A DNA stretch of 39,026 bases from Treponema sp. (GTDB lineage: Bacteria; Spirochaetota; Spirochaetia; Treponematales; Treponemataceae), in NCBI GenBank assembly GCA_024690865.1, contig JAILON010000144.1, positions 1 through 39,026 on the forward strand, given 5' to 3'. The translations under genes and the position numbers were made by a program. The number at the start of each line of letters is the position of its first letter. The stretch's first letter is position 1. Below the pieces are notes generated by a model that did not search any database, was not told the DNA's origin, and saw only the letters and a program-made list of their open reading frames with translations. This document shows, in pieces, positions 12,439-20,287 of the stretch.

Positions 12439-14118
12439 TTAGTCCTGCAGGGCCTCGTAGCCTTCTTCGCCGGTGCGGACCTTGATCACGTTGTCCACGT
12501 CGTAGACGAAGATCTTGCCGTCGCCGATGTTTCCGGTGTACAGGGCTTCCTTGGCTGCCGAAACCACCAGGTCCACGGGAACCTCGCTGACCACGATGTC
12601 CACCTTTATCTTGGGCAGGACGGTCATGTCCATCTCGACGCCGCGGTACTTCTGCGTCTTGCCGTGCTGCACTCCGCAGCCCAGTACGTTGGTGACGGTC
12701 ATCCCGTTCACGTTGATGCTGTTCATCGCGTTCTTAAGCTCGTCGAACTTGCTCCTGCGGGTGATGATGGTCACCATGTGGAACTTTGCGTCGGGCCGTG
12801 ATGTCGCCTTCGTGACGGGCACTGCCTTTTCCACCGGGACGGCGGCGCTGGCGGAGATTCCTCCGGCCTCGCCTTCGGTCATCACCTGCGGCGCCATGAT
12901 GAATCCGGCGTAGCTTGAGTCGATTCCATGCTCCAGCTTGTCCAGTCCTATGATTTCCTCCTCGCGGCTGGCCCTGAGCCCGTGCAGCTTCTTTATGAGT
13001 GCGAAGGTGACGAGCATGCAGGCCGTGGTCCATGCGACGATCGTTAATTCTCCCAGGGCCTGTACGCCAAGGTGCGATACGCCACCGCCGTAGAATACGC
13101 CGGACTCGACGTTGAAGAGTCCGTCGGCGAGGGTTCCCCAGATTCCGTTGGCGAGGTGGACGCCGACGGCACCGACCGGGTCGTCGATGTGGAGCTTCAG
13201 GTCAAGGCCTTCAACCACGAACACGACGATGAAGCCCGCGACGATTCCGATGATGCTGGCTCCCAGGGCATCGACCGTGGCACAGGGGGCGGTGATTGCG
13301 ACCAGTCCCGCGAGCGAGGCGTTCAGGGTCATGGACACGTCGGGCTTGCCGTTCTTTGCCCAGGTGAAGAGCATTGTCGTGATGCAGGCAAGGGCGGGAG
13401 CGATGGTCGTCGTCGTGAATACGGCGGCAAGGCCTCCTACGCCGGTCAGCTGGGTACAGGCGGCTCCGTTGAATCCGTACCATCCGAACCAGAGGATGAA
13501 GGTTCCCAGCGCGCCCAAGGTGAGCGAGTGGCCGGGGATGGCGTGGACTTTCGTGATCTTTCCGTCCTTGCCGTATTCGTATTTGCCGATGCGGGGTCCA
13601 AGGAAGATTGCGCCGATCAAGGCCGCGGTTCCGCCGACGGAGTGTATGGCCGCGCTTCCGGCGAAGTCAACGAATCCCAGCTGCACGAGCCAGCCCTGCG
13701 GGTTCCAGACCCAGCCTGCCTCTATGGGGTATACGACCGCGCTGATGACCGCCGAGTAGATGCAGTACGCGCTGAACTTGGTGCGTTCCGCCATGGAGCC
13801 GGAGACGATCGTCGCCGCCGTCGCGCAGAAGACCAGGTTGAACACGAAGCTGGACCAGTCCAGCTCTGCGAACTGGGTGAACAGCTGCATGTTGGGCTTG
13901 CCGATGAAGCCGAAGAAGTAGTTCTCGCTCATCATCAGGCCGAATCCCAGCAGCATGAACATGGGCGTTCCGATGCAGAAGTCCATCAGGTTCTTCATTA
14001 TGATGTTTCCCGCGTTCTTCGCGCGGGTAAATCCCGTCTCTACCATTGCAAAGCCGCACTGCATGAAGAATACCAGCGCGGCCCCGATAAGGAACCAGAC
14101 ACCCCAGATTTCAGACAT
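12439..14118 (-). CDS. amt: ammonium transporter fused to a PII signalling domain
   Basis: A 559-residue membrane protein. Residues 1-400 are an Amt/Rh/MEP ammonium channel with about 11 membrane helices; the pore twin histidines are H159 (AAIHSVGG) and H321 (GVHLANG). A Pro/Ala/Val-rich linker follows (about 405-445). Then comes a complete PII domain (about 446-559): MVTIITRRSKFDELKNAM, the T-loop with Tyr491 in QKYRGVE (the usual uridylylation Tyr), the B-loop region TGNIGDGKIFVYDV and the C-loop VRTGEEGYEAL. Normally GlnK is a separate protein that plugs the channel when nitrogen is plentiful; here it is tethered. AAGGAG lies 8 nt before the ATG. A terminator-like hairpin lies in the leader. 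Confidence 0.93.
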   Translation of the reverse strand: MSEIWGVWFLIGAALVFFMQCGFAMVETGFTRAKNAGNIIMKNLMDFCIGTPMFMLLGFGLMMSENYFFGFIGKPNMQLFTQFAELDWSSFVFNLVFCATAATIVSGSMAERTKFSAYCIYSAVISAVVYPIEAGWVWNPQGWLVQLGFVDFAGSAAIHSVGGTAALIGAIFLGPRIGKYEYGKDGKITKVHAIPGHSLTLGALGTFILWFGWYGFNGAACTQLTGVGGLAAVFTTTTIAPALACITTMLFTWAKNGKPDVSMTLNASLAGLVAITAPCATVDALGASIIGIVAGFIVVFVVEGLDLKLHIDDPVGAVGVHLANGIWGTLADGLFNVESGVFYGGGVSHLGVQALGELTIVAWTTACMLVTFALIKKLHGLRASREEEIIGLDKLEHGIDSSYAGFIMAPQVMTEGEAGGISASAAVPVEKAVPVTKATSRPDAKFHMVTIITRRSKFDELKNAMNSINVNGMTVTNVLGCGVQHGKTQKYRGVEMDMTVLPKIKVDIVVSEVPVDLVVSAAKEALYTGNIGDGKIFVYDVDNVIKVRTGEEGYEALQD

Positions 14119-14149
14119 AGTTTTTTCTCCTTACTCTATATGTGCATAT

Positions 14150-14200
14150 AAAAAAACGCCGCAGACAAATCTCCCGACAGCGGGAAACTTCTCTGCGGCG
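14150..14200 (-). promoter_or_regulatory. terminator-like leader hairpin ahead of amt
   Basis: On the minus strand CGCCGCAGA pairs with TCTGCGGCG, continuing inward through a nearly unbroken stem (AAGTTTCCCG - CTGT - CGGGAGATTT, one G-G mismatch). Seven T residues follow (14150-14156). It ends 32 nt before the amt ATG. It could terminate glnN transcripts, attenuate amt, or both. No convincing separate promoter was found between glnN and this hairpin. Confidence 0.75.
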
Positions 14201-14295
14201 CCATTGCCGAACTTAAAACAGTTGCTGCCCCAGCTGCAATCCGGGAATGCCCCGGAGGGTTGGCCGCCGGCAGCGGGCGGCCGTTGCGGAAATTA

Positions 14296-16401
14296 CTAGC
14301 GGACGCTGAACAGCAGGTCCCCGTAGCTGGGGAAGGGCCACAGCTCCTTGGGCGTGATGACCTCAAGCTCGTCAGCGCAGGCGCGCAGCTCGCTCATCGC
14401 GGCGAATACCCGCTCGCGGTAGAACATCGCGGTCTTGCCGGAGTCCCCGGCTGACGCAAGTTCCTTCGCTTCCAGGACGGCCTTTTCCAGTGCGCCGGTC
14501 TTCCGGTAGATGGAGGCGGTCAGCTCCGACACGCGGGAAAGGCTTTCCGCTTCGTAGGCGGAATCCGCCGGGACGCCCGCCGCCTTCTTGAGCCCTATCG
14601 TCTCCGCCAGGATCCGGGCGTACTTGCTCGCGCAGGGAAGGATGTCCTTCTTTGACATGTCGAGCATCGTCTCCGCCTCGATGTTGATGATCTTCGAATA
14701 GTTCTCGTTGTGTATCTCGTAGCGGCTCTCCAGTTCCACCTTGCTGTACACGCCGAACTTTTCAAAGACGCGGACGTTCTTTTCGTCAAGGATGTGGGGC
14801 AGGGCCTCGGGCGTGGACTTCAGGTTGTACAGTCCGCGCTTTTCCGCTTCCTTGACCCAGGAATCGTCGTAGCCGTTCCCGTTGAAGATTATCCTCTTGT
14901 GCTCCTTTATCGTCTTGAGGATGAGCTCGTGCAGGTCGGCCTTGAAGTCCTTGGACTTTTCCAGCACGTCGGCGAACTGCGACAGCTCCTCCGCGACGGC
15001 GGTGTTCAGGAAGACGTTGGCACAGGCGATGGACTCGCTGGATCCCAGCATGCGGAACTCGAACTTGTTTCCGGTGAATGCGAAGGGGGAGGTCCTGTTG
15101 CGGTCCGTCGTGTCCTTGTTGAATTCCGGCAGGACGGTCACGCCAATCTGCATCTTCTCCTTCTCGTGCTTGCCGTAGGGCTTGCCCTGCTCTATGCATT
15201 CAAGGATCTCGCTCAGCTCGTCGCCAAGGAATATCGAGATGATTGCGGGCGGGGCCTCGTTTGCGCCCAGCCTGTGGTCGTTGCCCGCGCTCGCCACCGA
15301 AATGCGCAGGAGGTCCTGGTATTCGTCCACGGCCTTGATGACCGCGCACAGGAAGATCAGGAACTGGGCGTTGCTTTCGGGCGTCGCGCCGGGGTCCAGG
15401 AGGTTCTTGCCGGTGTTCGTGCTGATGGACCAGTTGTTGTGCTTGCCGCTCCCGTTCACGCCCGCGAAGGGCTTTTCGTGCAGGAGGCAGACCATGCCGT
15501 GCCGGGCGGCCACCTTGCGCATCATCTCCATCGTCAGCTGGTTGTGGTCGCAGGCGATGTTCGTCGTGGAGAAGATCGGGGCCAGCTCGTGCTGGGCCGG
15601 GGCGACCTCGTTGTGCTCGGTCTTGGCAAGGATGCCCAGCTTCCACAGCTCGCGGTTCAAGTCCTTCATGAACTCTTGCACGCGGGGCTTTATCATGCCG
15701 AAGTAGTGGTCTTCAAGCTCCTGTCCCTTGGGCGACTTCGCACCGTAGAGGGTGCGGCCCGTGAAAATCAAATCCTCGCGCTTGTCGTAGACGCTCTTGT
15801 CCACCAGGAAGTATTCCTGCTCCGGTCCGACGGTCGTCTTTACGCCCGTGACGGCCTCGTTCCCCTCGAACAGGTGCAGGACGCGGACGGCCTGGCTGCT
15901 GATGGCCTGCATGGAGCGCAGGAGCGGGGTCTTTTTGTCCAATGCCTCCCCCGTGTATGAACAGAAGGCCGTGGGGATGCAGAGCGTCCCGTCCTTGATG
16001 AAGGCGTATGACGTGGGATCCCATGCCGTGTAGCCTCGGGCCTCGAAGGTGGCGCGGATACCCCCGGAAGGGAAGCTGGACGCATCGGGCTCGCCCTGCA
16101 CCAGCTCCTTGCCGGAGAATTCCATGATGACCTTGCCGCCTTCGAGCGGGCTGATGAAGCTGTCGTGCTTTTCGGCGGTTATGCCCGTGAGGGGCTGGAA
16201 CCAGTGGGTGAAGTGGGTCGCGCCCTTTTCCACGGCCCAGTCCTTCATCGCGTTGGCGACCACGGCCGCAACGGAAGCGTCCAGCTTCTCGCCGCCGCGG
16301 ATTGTCTTCATCAGCTGCTTGAAGGTTTCCTTCGGCAGCTTTTCCTTCATCACCGTCTCGTTAAAGACGTTCTCCCCAAAAATGGAAGTCACCTCGTCCA
16401 T
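14296..16401 (-). CDS. glnN: glutamine synthetase type III
   Basis: A 701-residue cytoplasmic ATP-dependent ligase making glutamine from glutamate and ammonia. Length and motifs fit the GSIII (GlnN) class, not the 450-470-residue GSI: the N-terminal [17 protein letters not shown] block, [13 protein letters not shown] (active-site glutamates), [15 protein letters not shown] (glutamate-binding His and Gly), and [21 protein letters not shown]. The start at 16401 has AAGGAG 7 nt upstream; the longer frame upstream is leader RNA with hairpins. Followed on the same strand by amt. Expression is probably attenuated by the two leader hairpins. A second, truncated GS gene is at 23647. Confidence 0.95.
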   Translation of the reverse strand: MDEVTSIFGENVFNETVMKEKLPKETFKQLMKTIRGGEKLDASVAAVVANAMKDWAVEKGATHFTHWFQPLTGITAEKHDSFISPLEGGKVIMEFSGKELVQGEPDASSFPSGGIRATFEARGYTAWDPTSYAFIKDGTLCIPTAFCSYTGEALDKKTPLLRSMQAISSQAVRVLHLFEGNEAVTGVKTTVGPEQEYFLVDKSVYDKREDLIFTGRTLYGAKSPKGQELEDHYFGMIKPRVQEFMKDLNRELWKLGILAKTEHNEVAPAQHELAPIFSTTNIACDHNQLTMEMMRKVAARHGMVCLLHEKPFAGVNGSGKHNNWSISTNTGKNLLDPGATPESNAQFLIFLCAVIKAVDEYQDLLRISVASAGNDHRLGANEAPPAIISIFLGDELSEILECIEQGKPYGKHEKEKMQIGVTVLPEFNKDTTDRNRTSPFAFTGNKFEFRMLGSSESIACANVFLNTAVAEELSQFADVLEKSKDFKADLHELILKTIKEHKRIIFNGNGYDDSWVKEAEKRGLYNLKSTPEALPHILDEKNVRVFEKFGVYSKVELESRYEIHNENYSKIINIEAETMLDMSKKDILPCASKYARILAETIGLKKAAGVPADSAYEAESLSRVSELTASIYRKTGALEKAVLEAKELASAGDSGKTAMFYRERVFAAMSELRACADELEVITPKELWPFPSYGDLLFSVR

Positions 16402-16477
16402 CGTTCTGCTCCTTGACGTTCCGTGACAGTCCTGAAAACCTGCGGCAGCCGTGCCGCGCCGCTTCCGGGAATGCCCG

Positions 16478-16537
16478 AAAAAAAAGCGCCGTATTCTCCG
16501 GGCTGCCTGACGGAAGCCTGGAAAACACGACGCCTTT
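16478..16537 (-). promoter_or_regulatory. glnN leader hairpin 2 (terminator-like)
   Basis: On the minus strand AAAG(G)CGTCGT pairs with ACGGCGCTTT with one bulged G. The stem continues inward through TTTTCC/GGAGAA and GGCT/AGCC, and is followed by eight T residues (16478-16485). It ends about 77 nt before the glnN ATG. Second of two in tandem. Confidence 0.75.
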
Positions 16538-16551
16538 GTCGATTTAAAAAC

Positions 16552-16584
16552 AAAAAGGCCGCGAAGGTTCATTCCCTGCGGCCT
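16552..16584 (-). promoter_or_regulatory. glnN leader hairpin 1 (terminator-like)
   Basis: On the minus strand AGGCCGC - AGGGAATGAACCTTC - GCGGCCT, followed by TTTTT (16552-16556). The stem begins about 14 nt after the predicted transcription start, so RNA polymerase meets it almost at once. Confidence 0.75.
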
Positions 16585-16604
16585 CATTGCCATCTGATGA
16601 TTGA

Positions 16605-16633
16605 TTTATACAGCGTCTGAAAAAAAATGTCAA
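16605..16633 (-). promoter_or_regulatory. glnN: glnN promoter
   Basis: On the minus strand TTGACA (16628-16633), exactly 17 bp, TATAAA (16605-16610). It lies just upstream of the two leader hairpins, which shows that they belong to the glnN transcript and are not terminators of the preceding MCP gene. Confidence 0.8.
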
Positions 16634-16765
16634 GGGTCTATCGTTTTTTTGTCCATCGAATTTTTCTTTTTCTTTAGAGGGGGTCCCCCGGAAATTGTGC
16701 ATGCGGCTGCCGGGCCAAGCAGCGATTGCTCCGCCTGCGTCATCCGTTCGCTTCCATACCCCCGC

Positions 16766-18526
16766 CTATTCCTTCAGCTGCTCGGATATAGTCTTCAGCT
16801 TCTGCGAGGCACTGGAGATGTTGTTCGTCGCCGTCGTGAAATTTTCCACGCCTGCCGCGATCTGCTTGATCGTCATCAGTATCTGCTCGCTCGCGGCCGC
16901 CTGCTGCTGGATTATCGTCGTTATGTCGCCCGCGCTGGCCGCCGTCACTTCGGACGCGTTCTTTATGCTCGCGAAGCGTTCCGACAGGGACCGGGCGTTT
17001 TCAACCCCGGACTGTATCTTTTCCGTGCCGCTTTCGCTCGCCAGGATCAGGCTGTCAGAGCTTTGCTGTATCTCGCTTATCCGTTCCTTGATTTCCTTTG
17101 TTCCGTCGATGATGCCGTCGGCCAGGCGGCGTATCTCTGCCGCAACGATGTGGAAATTCTTTCCCGCCTCGCCCGCGCTGCTCGCCTCAAGCTCCGCATT
17201 GAACGCGATGATTTTGGCCTGGTCGGCGACCGAATTGATGAGGGTCACGATGTCCCAGATGTTGTCTATCTTTTCACCCAGGTTCTTTATGCCGTCTATT
17301 GTGTTCTGGTTGGCGGCGGCAATCTCGTGCAGCTGGGCGACGTTCTTTTCCAGCCGTTCCACGCCGTCGGACACGTCGCCGCTCGCCTTGCCGGCTACGG
17401 CCGATACGTCCTTTATCTTTACCGCGATGTTTTCCGACAGGTCGTTGTTGTCTTCCATTGTTGCGACGATTTTCTTGACGGCCGTACTCTGTTCCTGGCT
17501 TGTCGCCGCGGTTTCCCTGGCCACCACGACGAGGCTCTGGGTTTCGGAGAGCAGGCTCTCGCTGACCGAACGCTCGCGTCCCCGCATCCTGTTCATCGCA
17601 AAAAAGATGACGAGGCCGGAAAGGATGACAATCAGCAGTGTGTAGGGGATGACGACCAGTATCACCGTGCTCGCAATCTTACGCACGTCGGAGAGGTCCT
17701 TCGCGATGAACAGCATTCCGCTCACGTCCCCGTTGTCGGACGTGAGCGGCTGGTATACGGACAGGTAGGATATGCCGTTGACCGTGTTCCTGCCGACAAA
17801 GATGTTCTTTTCCTCCAGCACTTCGCGCAGTATGACGGGATTGTCCAGCCGGCTGCCGGCTCCCACGTCAAGCGTCGTTTCCATGCGCTCGCCGCCGCGG
17901 AACACCGTGCATTCGACATCAAAGCCGTTTTTCATGAGTTCCACGAAGGAGCCGGTCGTAAGGTCGTAGGCGGAGACCACCGTTCCCAGAAGCCCCCCGC
18001 TCGGATCGCGGACGGGAAAGGAAAATGCTATGGCATAGCTTATGTCGCCCAGAGGCTCGAAGGTCAGCCCTTCGCGGCCCTTCAGGGCGTCCGACACGCC
18101 CGCATGGTCCTGGATGCTCGTGCCTTCGTCTATGTTATAGCCTCCGCCCGGCAGGACGACGCCGGTCCTGTCGGTGAAAGCGATGAGCTCCACGTCGCTG
18201 GAACCCGAGAACGTGGACACGATCTCCCGGAGCTGCTCAGCATCGCCGTCCCGCATGGCCTGCACGAGGTCGGGGCGGACGGCGGAGGCGGAGGTCAGGC
18301 CCTTGAGCGTCAGTGCCCAGTCGTTCATTATGCCCATCGCTCCCTCGGCCGTATGGACAATCAGATTCTGCGTGTTGCGCATATAGCCGTTGCTGAACAC
18401 GGTAATGGACAGGATGACGACGCTTACCATGCCGAGCATCATTGAGCCGACAATGATGCCTGTGACCCGGCGGAGCATTGATGAGCCGTTCCCCGCGCCT
18501 GCGTTCTTCAAAAATGTGAACCTCAT
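16766..18526 (-). CDS. methyl-accepting chemotaxis protein
   Basis: A 586-residue inner-membrane chemoreceptor. First membrane segment at about residues 20-42 (VTGIIVGSMMLGMVSVVILS), a periplasmic Cache-like sensor domain (about 43-270, with DRTGVVLPGGGYN and AFSFPVRDPSGGLLGTVVSAYDL), a second membrane segment (about 280-303, VILVVIPYTLLIVILSGLV), then a long helical signalling domain. The tip reads DQAKIIAFNAELEASSAGE in place of the usual QTNLLALNAAIEAARAGE, a divergent tip. No CheR-tethering pentapeptide at the C-terminus (SEQLKE). Start at 18526 is chosen by AAGGA upstream and a short cytoplasmic N-terminus before the first membrane segment; in-frame ATGs at 18613 and 18571 are possible. 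Ligand unknown. Confidence 0.88.
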   Translation of the reverse strand: MRFTFLKNAGAGNGSSMLRRVTGIIVGSMMLGMVSVVILSITVFSNGYMRNTQNLIVHTAEGAMGIMNDWALTLKGLTSASAVRPDLVQAMRDGDAEQLREIVSTFSGSSDVELIAFTDRTGVVLPGGGYNIDEGTSIQDHAGVSDALKGREGLTFEPLGDISYAIAFSFPVRDPSGGLLGTVVSAYDLTTGSFVELMKNGFDVECTVFRGGERMETTLDVGAGSRLDNPVILREVLEEKNIFVGRNTVNGISYLSVYQPLTSDNGDVSGMLFIAKDLSDVRKIASTVILVVIPYTLLIVILSGLVIFFAMNRMRGRERSVSESLLSETQSLVVVARETAATSQEQSTAVKKIVATMEDNNDLSENIAVKIKDVSAVAGKASGDVSDGVERLEKNVAQLHEIAAANQNTIDGIKNLGEKIDNIWDIVTLINSVADQAKIIAFNAELEASSAGEAGKNFHIVAAEIRRLADGIIDGTKEIKERISEIQQSSDSLILASESGTEKIQSGVENARSLSERFASIKNASEVTAASAGDITTIIQQQAAASEQILMTIKQIAAGVENFTTATNNISSASQKLKTISEQLKE

Positions 18527-18790
18527 GCAGCTGTTTTCCTTGTTCTCAAGCGTTCCTAAAAATGATAGCATTTTTTTCTTTTCTGTGTCCAGAATGAAAA
18601 CAGGAGCTGCCATGTGGCGGGGACAGAGGGGGGGGCAGTCGTGGCAAGATGCGGGAGTGGAGGTGGTTTAGTCGTGGAAAGGGGGCGTGAGTGGGCTCAG
18701 CCGCGGCGACCATAGGTACCCCGTGCTGCACCGGGACGAATCTCCCGCCAGCGCGCTCCCACAAGTGCGTCCCGCCTGCGTTTCCCCCGC

Positions 18791-18819
18791 TTGACAGTTT
18801 TCCGTGAAAGTTCTACTAT
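18791..18819 (+). promoter_or_regulatory. carA: carA promoter
   Basis: TTGACA (18791-18796), 17 bp, TACTAT (18814-18819); an alternative -10, TATAAT, at 18817 would give a 20-bp spacer. The predicted start near 18826 puts the leader hairpin about 4 nt into the transcript. The rest of the 18527-18790 gap is G+C-rich sequence in which I see nothing else. Confidence 0.7.
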
Positions 18820-18829
18820 AATATAGAAC

Positions 18830-18894
18830 AAAGGCGTTCATTCTGGTCCAGCGGAACTGTTCCCGCAGGTCTTGGATGGGCGCCTTTTTTCTTT
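18830..18894 (+). promoter_or_regulatory. carA leader hairpin (terminator-like)
   Basis: AAAGGCG (18830-18836) pairs with CGCCTTT (18881-18887). The stem continues inward through TTCATTC/GGATGGG (wobbles) and CCAGCGG/CCGCAGG (one A-A mismatch) to the loop AACTGTTC. Six T residues (18885-18890) then CTTT follow, and the ribosome-binding site begins 4-8 nt further on. Same design as the leaders of glnN and asnB. Confidence 0.78.
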
Positions 18895-18907
18895 GTTAGG
18901 AATGGCT

Positions 18908-20287
18908 ATGGACAAGGCATATTTGATTCTTGCGGACGGGACGGTTTTCGAGGGAAAGGCGATGGGCGCACGGGGCAGGACGACCGGCGAGACGGTGTTC
19001 ACCACCGGGATGACCGGCTACCTGGAGACGCTGACCGACCCCAGCTACTACGGGCAGATCGTTACCCAGACCTTTCCGCTTGTCGGCAACTACGGGGTAA
19101 TCGGGGAGGACTTCGAGAGCGGACGGTCCTGGGTCCGGGGCTACGTGGTGAGGGAGCTGTGCGAAAGGCCCTCCAATTTCCGCTGCGGGGGCGACCTGGA
19201 TTCCTTCCTCAGGGTACAGGGGATAGTCGGTATATACGGTATAGACACCCGGGCCCTCACGAAAAGGCTCAGGGAAGCCGGGGTTATGAACGGCATGATT
19301 GTAAGCGGGGAAGAGGCTTCTCGTATGGCCGGCTGCGGGCAGGCAGGAAACCCCGGCGGCGGGAAGGACGGCGTTGATGCCCGCATCCTTTCGGAAATAA
19401 AGGCCTATAAGATAGAAGGGGCGGTGAAAGCAGTCCAGGGGGCAGGCGGCGTCAGTCCGGCGGAAGGGGGCAGGGCGGATGCGGCGGCCAAGCTTCCCGC
19501 AGCCACTGCAGTTCCCGCGCCTGTTCCGGGCGGAGCGCAGGCGGTGCACTCCGCAGTTCCTGCGTCCGGTCCGCTGCGGCACGTGGCCCTGCTGGACTTC
19601 GGGGCCAAGGAGAACATCCGGCGCGAGCTGGAAAAGCGGGGCTGCCACGTCACCGTCCTTCCCTGCGACACGGGCGCGGAGGAGGTTGTCGCGCGTGCCC
19701 CTGACGGCATCATGCTTTCCAACGGACCGGGAGATCCTGCGGAAAATGTGGGAATAATCGAAGAAATAAGGAAACTGTGCGGGACGGGCATACCTATCTT
19801 TGGTATCTGCCTGGGCCACCAGATGCTGGCGCTCGCCCGCGGGGCCAGGACGGAGAAGCTCAAGTACGGGCACCGGGGAGGAAACCATCCGGTGAAGGAT
19901 CTGGAAAGCGGCCGCGTGTACATCACCAGCCAGAACCACGGCTACGCGGTCGTGGCGGAAAGCCTCCCGCCCCATGCGAAAATGAGCTACGTGAATGCAA
20001 ACGACGGGACTTGCGAAGGCATTTCCTACGGAGACATTCCGGCATTCAGCGTGCAGTTCCACCCGGAAGCCTGCGGCGGTCCGCACGATACGAACTTCCT
20101 GTTTGACGATTTTATGCGGATGATTGACAGGGTGCGGCGTGGCGCGGCAGGAAACGGTCCGGCCCAGCCCAGCACGGCGCAGGCAGGAGCGGACGGCCCT
20201 GGCGTGGGGCGGCCTGACGTAGGGCGACACGGTGCGGGACGGCCACAGGAATCTTATGGCGAGAAGGGGGCAGCAGGATGCCGCTGA
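18908..20287 (+). CDS. carA: carbamoyl-phosphate synthase small subunit
   Basis: A 459-residue glutaminase subunit: it splits glutamine and passes ammonia to CarB for carbamoyl phosphate (arginine and pyrimidines). The N-terminal CPSase domain is at about 1-175 (LILADGTVFEGKAMG, TGMTGYLETLTDPSYYGQIV). The class I GATase domain (222-415) has nucleophile C301 (FGICLGHQ) and H385/E387 (FHPEA). Unusual: a Gly/Ala/Pro linker at about 178-221 separates the domains, and a Gly/Ala/Arg-rich tail of about 40 residues follows the GATase domain, so it is 80-100 residues longer than usual. ATG at 18908 is preferred over 18902 because AGG lies 7 nt upstream. Overlaps carB by 10 nt. Confidence 0.93.
   Translation: MDKAYLILADGTVFEGKAMGARGRTTGETVFTTGMTGYLETLTDPSYYGQIVTQTFPLVGNYGVIGEDFESGRSWVRGYVVRELCERPSNFRCGGDLDSFLRVQGIVGIYGIDTRALTKRLREAGVMNGMIVSGEEASRMAGCGQAGNPGGGKDGVDARILSEIKAYKIEGAVKAVQGAGGVSPAEGGRADAAAKLPAATAVPAPVPGGAQAVHSAVPASGPLRHVALLDFGAKENIRRELEKRGCHVTVLPCDTGAEEVVARAPDGIMLSNGPGDPAENVGIIEEIRKLCGTGIPIFGICLGHQMLALARGARTEKLKYGHRGGNHPVKDLESGRVYITSQNHGYAVVAESLPPHAKMSYVNANDGTCEGISYGDIPAFSVQFHPEACGGPHDTNFLFDDFMRMIDRVRRGAAGNGPAQPSTAQAGADGPGVGRPDVGRHGAGRPQESYGEKGAAGCR

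Noticed and set aside
14206-14296. Sigma-54 promoter ahead of amt
   Set aside because: A GG...GC pair is present (GGCATTCCCGGATTGC) but the spacing is 12, not 10, and the flanks do not match.
18830-18894. Known riboswitch or T-box in the carA leader (a CGTTCAT stretch recalls the glutamine glnA RNA motif)
   Set aside because: The rest of the conserved core is absent, the glnN, amt and asnB leaders lack the stretch, and no T-box sequence is present.
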